From Pseudomonas beijingensis (GTDB lineage Bacteria > Pseudomonadota > Gammaproteobacteria > Pseudomonadales > Pseudomonadaceae): DNA of 64,000 nucleotides. Where the stretch lies: contig NZ_CP117425.1 in the NCBI RefSeq assembly GCF_030687295.1, positions 4,034,001-4,098,000 of the forward strand, read 5' to 3'. Both the position numbers and the translations under genes were made by a program. This document shows, in pieces, positions 47,357 to 57,878 of the stretch (within the stretch, counting starts at the first letter, position 1; the number at the start of each line of letters is the position of its first letter). The notes below the pieces were generated by a model that did no database searches, was not told the origin of the DNA, and worked only from the letters and a program-made list of their open reading frames with translations.

Positions 47357-48983
47357 TCAGAAGATGTAGTCCGTGGTCAGGAAGTTGGAATCCCCGCTCA
47401 CGGATGATGTCGCTGATCAACGCCTTGTTGCTGTCCTGGAACTTGGTCGCCACCAGTGTGCGGATGGAAAAGGTGCGCAACGCATCGTGAACGGACAAGG
47501 TGCCCTCGGCCGAATTCTTGCGGCCATTGAACGGGAAGGTGTCTGGGCCCCGCTGGCACTGGGCGTTGATGTTGATGCGGCCGACCTGGTTGGCGAAGGT
47601 GTCCACCAGCTTGCCGACTTGTGCCGGGTTGGTGCCGAAAATGCTGAGCAGCTGGCCGAAGTCGGACTCCAGTACGTAATCGACCACCGTATTGAGGTCG
47701 CGGTACGGCACGATGGGCACGACCGGGCCGAACTGTTCTTCGTGGTAGACCCGCATCGCCGTGTTCACCGGGTACAACACCGCCGGATAGAAGAATGAGT
47801 TGCGCGACTCGCCACCGTGGGCATTCTTCACTTGCGCACCCTTGGCGACCGCATCGGCCACCAGAGAATGCAGGTAGTCGACCTTGCCCGCTTCAGGCAA
47901 CGGCGTCAGCGCCACACCGTCTTCCCACGGCATGCCGGGTTTCAGGCTGGCGAGCTTGGCGTTGAATTTCTCGATGAATGCCGGCGCCACGTCTTCATGG
48001 ACAAACAGGATTTTCAGCGCCGTACAGCGTTGACCGTTGAAGGACAGCGAGCCGGTCAACGCCTCGCTGACCGCGTTGTCCAGGTCCACGTCCGGCAGCA
48101 CCAGCCCGGGGTTTTTCGCATCCAGCCCCAGGGCGGCACGCAAGCGGTGCGGGCGCGGGTGGAGTTTCTTCAGGTCGCTTGCGGCCTTGTTGGTGCCAAT
48201 GAAGGCGAATATATCGATCTTGCCGCTGGCCATCAGCGCGCTGACGGTTTCCCGGCCGCTGCCGTAGATCACGTTGATCACGCCCGCCGGGAAGCTGTCG
48301 CGGAAGGCTTCGAGCAGCGGCCGCACCAACAGCACGCCGAGCTTGGCCGGCTTGAACACCACGGTGTTGCCCATGATCAAGGCAGGGATCAGCGTGGTGA
48401 AGGTTTCGTTCAGCGGATAGTTGTAAGGCCCCATGCACAAGGCCACGCCGAGGGGAACGCGGCGGATTTGCCCGAGGGTGTCCTGTTCCAGTTCGAAACG
48501 GCTGGAGCGGCGGTCCAGTTCCTTGAGGGCATTGATAGTGTCGACGATGTAATCGCAGGTACGGTCGAATTCCTTCTGGGAATCCTTGAGGTTCTTGCCG
48601 ATCTCCCACATCAGCAACTTGACTACGGCCTCGCGCTGTTCGCGCATACGCGCCAGGAAGGTTTCCACGTGACGGATGCGCTCGGCGACGCGCATCGTCG
48701 GCCATTGGCCCTGGCCGCGATCGTAAGCCCGGACGGCGGCGTCGAGGGCGGTGAGGGCGGTCTCGGCATCCAGCAGCGGCGTGCTGCCGAGAATCACTTG
48801 TTCATCGCCCAACTCGCCGGTCAGGTAGACGGGACTGCGGACAACGGCCAGCGGCCCTTGCCAGGTTTTCAAGACGCCGTCGACCAGGTATTCGCGCTGC
48901 TCGATCCGCCCTTCGAGGCGGTAGGCGTCGGGGATGTCGGCGGCACCGGGGAACAGGTTGGTGAGGAAGGGGGCGGTGGTCAT
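47357..48983 (-). pseudogene. NADP-dependent glyceraldehyde-3-phosphate dehydrogenase-like ALDH, frame broken by +1 base at the 3' end (restored extent)
   Basis: The minus-strand frame from 48983 leaves register at a GGGG (plus-strand 47392-47395) and would otherwise run over the neighbouring EamA gene to 47187. Removing one G gives a C-terminus ending DSNFLTTDYIF at 47357 and a total of about 541 residues, the usual length of Pseudomonas GapN-like enzymes. The catalytic Cys is in LSFNGQRCTALK. The ELGGK motif of ordinary aldehyde dehydrogenases reads GLDAK here, so its Glu is replaced. Family-level function is oxidation of glyceraldehyde-3-phosphate to 3-phosphoglycerate with NADP+. The break fits the window-wide +1 run error. 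Confidence 0.85.
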
Positions 48984-49096
48984 GTCGTTACTCCATCAAT
49001 GAAATGAGCCATGGGCGGACGGCTTGCAGGTAGGAAACGCTTTTAGCGTTATACGCCTTTTTTAAGTGGCGGCAGATTGCTTGCGCCGGACGACGT

Positions 49097-49202
49097 TGTA
49101 GGAGCCGCCGAGCGAAGCGAGGCTGGGATCTTTTCCCAAACACTTGAGTCCCAAGTGAAAGATCAAAAGATCGCAGCCTCGCTTCGCTCGACAGCTCCTA
49201 CA
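49097..49202. repeat. Inverted repeat of a second REP family (TGTAGGAGC type)
   Basis: Arms starting TTGTAGGAGCCGCCGAGCG and ending with the complement CGCTCGACAGCTCCTACA enclose GATCTTTT/AAAAGATC. It differs from the GTGGGAGCGAGC family and lies in the 242-bp gap upstream of the aldehyde dehydrogenase gene (minus strand) and downstream of the short autotransporter gene. Confidence 0.85.
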
Positions 49203-49225
49203 CAGCTTCTGCTACGTGATAGGGA

Positions 49226-50140
49226 TCACCAGCGCATCCGCACCCCCATGCTGGTAATGACGCCGTTGAGGTCGTTGTCGTCGACGTCACTGCTGTAATC
49301 GGCGCTGACATACAGGCTGACCGCCGGCGTGACCCGTGCCACCAGGCCCAGGCCGACTTCGACGGTGGAGGATTTTCGGCTGCTGCTGATCTTGTCGACC
49401 TTATCCAGGGACACGGTGCCAACGTTCTGGACGGTGTGCCACAGGTTGGTTCGCAGGTAGGGTTCCACACCGAGACCGTTGACCTGATAGGTCCCTTTGA
49501 GTCGTGCGCCAACACGACCGCTCCAACTGCTCAGTTCATCGCCGTTGCCGTTCTCGGCGTTCGGTGTGTCGAGAGTGACGCGCTGGTTGATCAGTTGTGC
49601 CTGGGGTTCGACCACCCAGTGGGTGCTGATGCCGATGGGAAAGCCACCTTCAACCGACAGTGTTACCGCATGGCCTTCGGTGGCCTGGCGCTGGCCTTGT
49701 TCGGTACGGCTGTAGCCGTTGACCCGGCCGCCGCTGGCGCTCAGGTCGATGTGCCAGCCTGTAGGGCCGGTGAGGCTCCAATAGGCACCGAGGCTCGAAC
49801 CTTTCAGGTTGAGGGCATCTTTGCCCGGTTCGGCCTGCGCGGGCATCACCAACACGCCGCCGCCGGTTGAAATGATTTGGTTATGCCCGTTGGTCAGCCC
49901 CATGCGCTGGGTATGGCCGCTGTCGTTTCGCAAGGTGAACAGGGCGGGGCTTTTGCCGGAAGCAGGCTCACTTCCGATGAGTGCCGTATCGAGGTGGGTG
50001 GGCGGTGTTCGGTCGTACCAGGGTTGCACGGTTTCCTCGGCAGGCCAGGCCTGGGCCTCCATGGATGAAAGCAGCAGCAACGACGTAGAAACGGTATGGA
50101 AAGGGGTGGTGAACGCTTGTGGACGGGGGGAAGTTTTCAT
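49226..50140 (-). CDS. Passenger-less autotransporter beta-barrel protein
   Basis: 304 residues from ATG 50140 (longer frames lack a signal). A signal peptide (about 1-36, ending AQA) is followed by only about 55 residues before sequence that aligns with the barrel of the next gene: TQRMGLTNGHNQI against TQRIGFFVGHTEL, then VEPQAQLINQRVTLDTPN, GRVGARLKGTYQVNG and VEPYLRTNLWHT. It ends in aromatic Trp. The passenger and probably the first barrel strands are missing relative to that paralog. It may be a shortened duplicate or a small outer-membrane barrel in its own right. Confidence 0.8.
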   Translation of the reverse strand: MKTSPRPQAFTTPFHTVSTSLLLLSSMEAQAWPAEETVQPWYDRTPPTHLDTALIGSEPASGKSPALFTLRNDSGHTQRMGLTNGHNQIISTGGGVLVMPAQAEPGKDALNLKGSSLGAYWSLTGPTGWHIDLSASGGRVNGYSRTEQGQRQATEGHAVTLSVEGGFPIGISTHWVVEPQAQLINQRVTLDTPNAENGNGDELSSWSGRVGARLKGTYQVNGLGVEPYLRTNLWHTVQNVGTVSLDKVDKISSSRKSSTVEVGLGLVARVTPAVSLYVSADYSSDVDDNDLNGVITSMGVRMRW

Positions 50141-50353
50141 GGGGGCCTGCCTTGCAATCGCATGCATTTCTCGCTTTTTGGCGTCTCTCCTACCCCGAAT
50201 GAGGGGCGACCGAATGGATTGAGGCAAGCCTTTGGCGGCCCGTCTTGACGGGTTCCAGAGGCCTGCCCCTGACTGTATTTCCGGGGGTAGTACGGTGTAG
50301 TCAAGAAGACTGATGGCAGTGCGTCAAGAAACTGAACGATGAATGGCAAGATG

Positions 50354-50380
50354 AAATCAGCGCCAATAAAGCGCTGATTT
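50354..50380 (-). terminator. Probable terminator downstream of the large autotransporter gene
   Basis: A perfect 10-bp stem AAATCAGCGC / GCGCTGATTT with a 7-base loop, about 55 bp after the autotransporter stop on the minus strand. It lacks a long T run. The rest of the 294-bp gap between the two autotransporter genes shows nothing. Confidence 0.5.
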
Positions 50381-50434
50381 AAATTGGTTATTAAGAAGGC
50401 TGTTTAAGCGTAAGACCTCCGTCGCAGCGTCTGC

Positions 50435-52894
50435 CTACCAACTGATCCGCACACCAATATTGCCGCTTGTGCTCTGTTGCTGGTTGCTGTCGAGGTTGTT
50501 GCTGTAGTTGACAGCGGCGTAAACATTGACCGCAGGCGCCAGGCTAACGATGACGCCGACGCCCAAGTCGCCAGTGGAGGCGCGCTGTTGGGTCTCGACC
50601 CGCTCCGTATCGTCGAACGTCACCGAATCGGTGCCGGAAAACGTGTGCCAGAGATTGGCGCGCAAGTACGGTTCCACGGGCATGCCGCTGACCTGATAGC
50701 GACCCTTCAGACGAGCGCCGACACGGCCGGTCCAGGCGCCGTCGGAATCGAATTCGACCTTGGAGATCCCATCGTTTTGCGTATCCAGGGAAACCTTCTG
50801 GTGGATGACCTGGGCTTGGGGTTCGAAGACCCAGTCGGAGGTTACCGCGAAGGGATAGCCGGCCTCCGCCGAAACGGTCAGGGCGTGCCCGCGATTATCG
50901 ATTTTCAGGCCGCGTTCGGAACGGTTGTCGCCGTTCAGTCGCGTGCCCATCACCACGGCATCGACGTAGCCGCCGCTAGGGTCGGTGAGCGTCCAGTAGA
51001 GCCCATAGCTGTCGCCGTCGAGTTCTATCTTGCCGGCGTGTCGGCCTTCGAAACCCAGGTTGAAGCCTTTGACCTTGCCGTTCAATTCCGTGTGCCCGAC
51101 GAAGAAGCCAATGCGCTGGGTCTGGCCGCCGGATAGTTGCGAGCTGTATAGATCGTTTCCCACCTGGAACCCTTTGATCGACCCATCGAACTGCGGCGTC
51201 ACCGTGCCGGCCCAGGTTTTATTCAGGTCTGTGCCATAGACCCGGCCCCAACCCGCGCCGAATGCGCCGGTTTCCGTGAGCAGGCGCTGGTCACCTTGAC
51301 GGTCATGGAATGTGCCGAGGGCCATCAACGTCAATTGCGCCGCCGCCGGAGGCAGCACCGACCAGGTCGGCACTTCCGGGCGATACAACGGGATGGGCGC
51401 CGCGCCGGGCACTGCGGTTGGCAAGGGCGGCAGCGTCGGCACGGGTGGCGCACCCGGCGCGGGAGGCGCGGTCGGGATGGGGGCTGGTACTGGTCCGGCG
51501 ACCACGGTGGAGCGCAGGTACCAGTTGTTTTCATTGCCGGTCACGCCGCCCTTGAACAGGCGGTAATCGAACGCACCGGCCGAGATGGACTGCCCCTGCG
51601 AAAAGGCGTTGATGTCACTGACCGCGCCACCCAGGGCCTGGACCACTTCGATACCGTCCTGGGTCGTCTGTGCGCCCGTGCCGCCGAGGTTCGTGACTAT
51701 GATGGTGGTAGTGCCGGTGAGCGTCCCGCCATTGACCACCAGTTTGTCACTGGCAGAACCATCGGCACCAACGGCCGTTTGCACATGCAGCTGGCCATTG
51801 TTGCCGACGTAGTTGCCCTGGACGGTAAGCGTGTCGTTGGTGCGGGTGTTGCCCTGGGTAAGGTCTATCGTGCCGGCGTTGTTGAGCGTCGCCAGTTGAC
51901 CGGCGGTAAAAGGCGCGATGACGCCTTGGGTCGCCGTCAGCGTGCTGCCGCTTTCGATGTTGAGCGTCCCGGTGGCGGTGGCGCTGTCACCCAAGGTCAG
52001 GGTGTCGTTAAGGTCCAGTTGGGAGCCTTGGGTGAGGTTGATCGTTTCCCAATTGAGGTAACGGGCGCCGGTGCTGGAGGTGCTGCCTTCGAAGGTCAAG
52101 ACGTCCTGGCCCAACTCACCGTCCACGCTGGGCGTGGTGGCGAGCGTTGTTTCATCGAGAGCACTCAACTGCGCCGTGTCGTTGCCCACACCCATTAAAA
52201 CGGCGGAGTGAATGAGGCCGCCGCTCCACTGGAACTGGTCATCGCCGGCACTGGCCCGGACCTCGCCGAGTATTTCGCCACCGCTGACGGTGATGCTGTC
52301 GTTGCCGCCGCTGACGCTGACATTGCCGCCGATGCGTCCCGCGGAGAGGATGATGGTGTCCTGACCGAAACCGGTCACCAGGTTGCCAATGATATTGCCG
52401 CCTGACATGTCGAAAACGTTGTCATCGAGTTTCATGTCGACCCGGCCGATGGTACCGCCGGTCATCTTCGCAACGTCGCCGTCTTCGAATGCGTCAACGA
52501 TGATTCCACCGTTCATTTCGAACGTATCGAGGCCGTCCCCTTGGGCCAGGGACAGGATCCTGCCGCCATTCATGATGAAATCGTCCACTCCAGAGCCCTG
52601 CTGTACATCGCCGTCGATCACGCCGTTGGCGTTGATCACGATGCTGTCGACGCCGGCGCCGAACGTGACGTCGCCAGTAATGAGGCCGCTGCCGTTGGCG
52701 GGCATGGTCAGGCTGTTGTTACCCGAAAGGTCCGTCAGCCCGGGGCTGGTGCCGCTGTCGCAGACATAGGAATCATTGCCTGCGGTCGGTACCAGCGTGC
52801 AGGCCGCCATGGCGGAGGATGCGGGTAACAGGAAGGGGGCCGATACGCACAAGGCGTTGAACAGCCGATTGAATCCTTTATCGTGCCGAATCAT
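50435..52894 (-). CDS. Autotransporter (type Va) with repetitive beta-helical passenger
   Basis: 819 residues. A signal peptide (about 1-30, ending SSAMA) is followed by a passenger with about nine copies of a 20-22-residue repeat (GxGxDxFxMNGGxIxG pattern, about 70-265) that should form a beta-helix. Then comes a pertactin-like section (about 300-440), a Pro/Ala-rich linker (PVPAPIPTAPPAPGAPPVPT, about 467-510) and a C-terminal barrel ending in Trp. It secretes its own passenger to the cell surface, probably for adhesion or aggregation. The short gene downstream is a paralog of its barrel. Confidence 0.9.
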   Translation of the reverse strand: MIRHDKGFNRLFNALCVSAPFLLPASSAMAACTLVPTAGNDSYVCDSGTSPGLTDLSGNNSLTMPANGSGLITGDVTFGAGVDSIVINANGVIDGDVQQGSGVDDFIMNGGRILSLAQGDGLDTFEMNGGIIVDAFEDGDVAKMTGGTIGRVDMKLDDNVFDMSGGNIIGNLVTGFGQDTIILSAGRIGGNVSVSGGNDSITVSGGEILGEVRASAGDDQFQWSGGLIHSAVLMGVGNDTAQLSALDETTLATTPSVDGELGQDVLTFEGSTSSTGARYLNWETINLTQGSQLDLNDTLTLGDSATATGTLNIESGSTLTATQGVIAPFTAGQLATLNNAGTIDLTQGNTRTNDTLTVQGNYVGNNGQLHVQTAVGADGSASDKLVVNGGTLTGTTTIIVTNLGGTGAQTTQDGIEVVQALGGAVSDINAFSQGQSISAGAFDYRLFKGGVTGNENNWYLRSTVVAGPVPAPIPTAPPAPGAPPVPTLPPLPTAVPGAAPIPLYRPEVPTWSVLPPAAAQLTLMALGTFHDRQGDQRLLTETGAFGAGWGRVYGTDLNKTWAGTVTPQFDGSIKGFQVGNDLYSSQLSGGQTQRIGFFVGHTELNGKVKGFNLGFEGRHAGKIELDGDSYGLYWTLTDPSGGYVDAVVMGTRLNGDNRSERGLKIDNRGHALTVSAEAGYPFAVTSDWVFEPQAQVIHQKVSLDTQNDGISKVEFDSDGAWTGRVGARLKGRYQVSGMPVEPYLRANLWHTFSGTDSVTFDDTERVETQQRASTGDLGVGVIVSLAPAVNVYAAVNYSNNLDSNQQQSTSGNIGVRISW

Positions 52895-53075
52895 GTGCTA
52901 TCCCTCTGCATCGGCATCCCCATGGACACCGGTTCCAGCATCGGTTGCGCAACAGATGGCACACAGGGCCTGGCAACGCTCGCTGTATGGAAAGGCACCC
53001 TAGCAACGATTAAAGGGCGTCGCTACTGTCAGAACTTACAGGTCAACGCTCAGAAAGAGGGAGGGAAGGCTCGCT

Positions 53076-53885
53076 TTACAAATGCACTTCCACCGAAAGC
53101 GGCAGGTGGTCACTCAGGTGGGTCCAGGGTTTGTTGCCCAGTATTTGCGGGGAATGACTGCTGGCGTTGCGCAGGTAAATGCGGTCCAGGCGCAACAGCG
53201 GGAAGCGGGCCGGGTAGGTCCTGGCGGGGCGGCCAAGGTGCTGCTCGAACGCTTCGTGCAGGTAACCTCGGCGGGCAAGGGCGAGGTTGCCGCGCAGTTG
53301 CCAGTCGTTGAAGTCACCGGCAATGATCACCGGGGCATCCTCGGGTAGCGAATCGAGCAATTGGCAAAGCAGTTTGAGTTGTAACTGGCGATGGCTTTCC
53401 AACAGGCTCAGGTGCACGCAGATCCCATGGACCGCAGCGTGGCCCGGCACATCCAGCACGCAATGCAACAACCCGCGCCGCTCGGGCCCGGTGATGGACA
53501 CGTCGAGATTGCGAAACTGGCGGATCGGGTATTTGGAGAGCAAGGCGTTGCCATGATGACCATCGGGGTAAACCGCATTACGGCCGTAGGCGAAGTCGCT
53601 CCACATGCTGTCGGCGAGGAATTCGTACTGGGACGTCTGGGGCCAGTTGTCGTAGCGTGACGCGTGGCGGTCATGTTCACCCAGTACCTCTTGCAGGAAC
53701 ACCAGGTCGGCGCCGGTACTGCGCACCGCTTCGCGCAATTCGGGCAAGATGAAGCGCCGGTTGAGGGCGGTAAAACCCTTGTGGGTGTTGACCGTCAGGA
53801 CCCGCAGTCGATGAACCGCCGCAGGCGCGTCCGATTTTTGTATTGGTTCGACGGCTCGCCAATCGGGATCTTGAGTCACGTTCAC
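53076..53885 (-). CDS. Endonuclease/exonuclease/phosphatase (EEP) family protein
   Basis: 269 residues. EEP signature residues: LRVLTVNTHKGF (Asn metal site), LVFLQEVLG (Glu), GICVHLSLLESHRQ (His), VIIAGDFNDW (Asp/Asn) and TWTHLSDHLPL-type end (THLSDHLPLSVE; Asp/His). There is no signal peptide. Members hydrolyse phosphodiesters in DNA, RNA or lipids; this one is unassigned. In Pseudomonas such genes often lie near the trehalose/glycogen operon, as here. Confidence 0.92.
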   Translation of the reverse strand: MNVTQDPDWRAVEPIQKSDAPAAVHRLRVLTVNTHKGFTALNRRFILPELREAVRSTGADLVFLQEVLGEHDRHASRYDNWPQTSQYEFLADSMWSDFAYGRNAVYPDGHHGNALLSKYPIRQFRNLDVSITGPERRGLLHCVLDVPGHAAVHGICVHLSLLESHRQLQLKLLCQLLDSLPEDAPVIIAGDFNDWQLRGNLALARRGYLHEAFEQHLGRPARTYPARFPLLRLDRIYLRNASSHSPQILGNKPWTHLSDHLPLSVEVHL

Positions 53886-53965
53886 TCCTGAATCAGACGT
53901 ACTTGTTCATGCGACTGACCCAAGGCACCGGCAGTTCCGGATTTTTCATACCCTTGTCGATCGCC

Positions 53966-54046
53966 ATCGCGAGCAAGCTCACTCCCACAGGGACTGGTGG
54001 CGTACAGAAGTAGCAGTTCCAATGTGGGAGCGAGCTTGCTCGCGAT
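53966..54046. repeat. Inverted pair of REP palindromes
   Basis: A reverse copy at 53966-53989 (one mismatch, CTCACTCCC) and a forward copy at 54023-54046 of the GTGGGAGCGAGCTTGCTCGC type, between the EEP and PIG-L genes. Confidence 0.9.
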
Positions 54047-54104
54047 GGCAGTGGGTCTGAACCGCCGCCATCCGCGAACAAACCCAGCTTTTACAGGTGC
54101 GTGT

Positions 54105-54869
54105 TCAGATGAAGACAATCTCATAGGGCAAACCCATCCGGTCAAGGATGACCCTGGGCAACAAGGGGGCGATGCCGCTCGCCGGTTCGCCGGCGAGTTG
54201 GCTGACGTAGGCGTGCATGGCGTGACGTTTGCGGGCGGTGGTCCAGACGTCGAGGCGCAGTTTGCGGGCCCGGTGCCAGGGGATTTTATTTTGTTCGCGG
54301 ACCGGCCAGTGCCAGGCCCACACCGGGAGCTCGTTGAACGCCACCCCGATCCTGTCGGCGGCCAGCGCCCCGGCGCGTCCGACGGTGTCGTGGTCGCTGT
54401 CGCCATCCAGGCGCCAGGTGCTGAACACCACGTCACCGGGGCGCAGGTGACGGGCGATAAAAGAGGTCAGCTCGGCTTCGTGTTCGGCCAGGTTTTTTTC
54501 CGGAAAACCGCCGCGCACCCATTGCAGGCCATGGGCGGCGATGCCCAGGCGATGCAGGGCGTCGACGCTTTCCTGGGGGTGGGGACGGTGCGTACGCAGG
54601 CGTTCGTCGTTCCACAACGGTGAGCCGGGGTGGGCCAGGGCGCCATCGGTGACCGAGATCAGCAACATAGGCTGGTCCAGGTTGCTCAGCAATTGCAGCA
54701 ATCCGCCACAGGCCCCGACTTCATCGCCCGGGTGCGGGGCAAGGATGACGGCGCGAGCACCAGCGGGAATGAGTGTCTGGGTACTGATGATCGGAATATC
54801 GGCCAGTTGCGCAGCACTGTTCCAGATTTGCGGGTGCTGCCGGCCAGGCAAGCGAGAGGCGGGCTTCAT
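54105..54869 (-). CDS. PIG-L (LmbE-like) family deacetylase
   Basis: 254 residues from ATG 54869, chosen because AAGGA lies 8 bp upstream; ATG 54878 is possible. The metal motif APHPGDEVGACGG has Gly where many members have Asp (HPDDE), a known variant. A second metal His lies in DSDHDTVGR. Family members deacetylate N-acetylglucosaminyl or similar amide substrates with zinc. The HPGDE form needs checking before activity is assumed. Confidence 0.85.
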   Translation of the reverse strand: MKPASRLPGRQHPQIWNSAAQLADIPIISTQTLIPAGARAVILAPHPGDEVGACGGLLQLLSNLDQPMLLISVTDGALAHPGSPLWNDERLRTHRPHPQESVDALHRLGIAAHGLQWVRGGFPEKNLAEHEAELTSFIARHLRPGDVVFSTWRLDGDSDHDTVGRAGALAADRIGVAFNELPVWAWHWPVREQNKIPWHRARKLRLDVWTTARKRHAMHAYVSQLAGEPASGIAPLLPRVILDRMGLPYEIVFI

Positions 54870-55117
54870 AAATGACATCCTTGTATGTGTTCAATCTTTC
54901 AGCCATGCACCGGGCCTACTGTCCGATGGCACCGATGTGGGCATGACTGCGATTCACAGCGCTCCGAATCCTGGAGACTACCGCAGGGGAAGTATTGACC
55001 ATGTCAGCCGATTCGTCTCGTGACATGTGCGTCTGAACTGCATTTTTTTCTTCAAACTGAATGGTGTGGCTGGAAAAACCGCATCCTTGCGGTTCCCATC
55101 GGTTAACTGCGAATCGT

Positions 55118-57277
<2,160 letters not shown>

Positions 57278-57394
57278 AGTTGCTCCTGCAAAAAACAGAC
57301 AGATACAGCGGTGCGGTTCACTTGAAAGGGATGGCATCACCCTTCACCTGTAGCGAGGGGATTTATCCCGTTATGTGGGACAAAGTTGCTTCCT

Positions 57395-57479
57395 TGTGGG
57401 AGCAAGGCTTGCCCGCGATGAAGAGATGCGCTCCTTCAGACATCGAGGCGCCTGCTTCGCGAGCAAGCTTTGCTCCCAC
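57395..57479. repeat. REP doublet (CAAGG variant)
   Basis: An inverted pair of the TGTGGGAGCAAGGCTTGCCC / GCTTTGCTCCCAC type between glgX and the DUF2934 gene. Confidence 0.88.
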
Positions 57480-57504
57480 CTGGCGAAGAGACCGATAGGA
57501 TGAA

Positions 57505-57858
57505 TCAAACCGCCGGCGGTTTGCGCGGTGCTCGTGGCTTCTTGTCGGCTGTCTTGTTCGCCGGTGGCACTGTCGCGGCAGTCGCCGCAGTAGGCTTGGC
57601 CGCTGGCTTGACCTTGGGTGTGGTGTTTTTTGCGGCAGGCTTGGCCGTGGTGCTCTTGGCGGCAGCAGGCTTGGCGCCGTCGGTTTTGCTGGCCGCCGAT
57701 TTACTCGCGGCCTTGGGTGGCTTGCTGGGCGCCAGCGCTTCGGCTTCGGCCAGTTTGCGCGCCATCTCCCAGTGGCGTTTTTCCTGCCCGGTGGGTTTAC
57801 CCTCGGACTCCCAGATCTGATAGGCAAATTCGCGAATGCGTTTATCGTCGGTACTCAT
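57505..57858 (-). CDS. DUF2934 protein with Lys/Ala/Pro-rich tail
   Basis: 117 residues. The N-terminal 45 residues are a DUF2934 domain (KRIREFAYQIWESEGKPTGQ and HWEMARKLAEAE). The remainder is a low-complexity Lys/Ala/Pro/Thr tail resembling histone H1-like or AlgP tails, suggesting nucleic-acid or surface binding. It lies 20 bp after the treY stop, within the trehalose operon, a position conserved in Pseudomonas. Function unknown. Confidence 0.9.
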   Translation of the reverse strand: MSTDDKRIREFAYQIWESEGKPTGQEKRHWEMARKLAEAEALAPSKPPKAASKSAASKTDGAKPAAAKSTTAKPAAKNTTPKVKPAAKPTAATAATVPPANKTADKKPRAPRKPPAV

Positions 57859-57878
57859 CGCAGTGCTCCTGATTCAAC

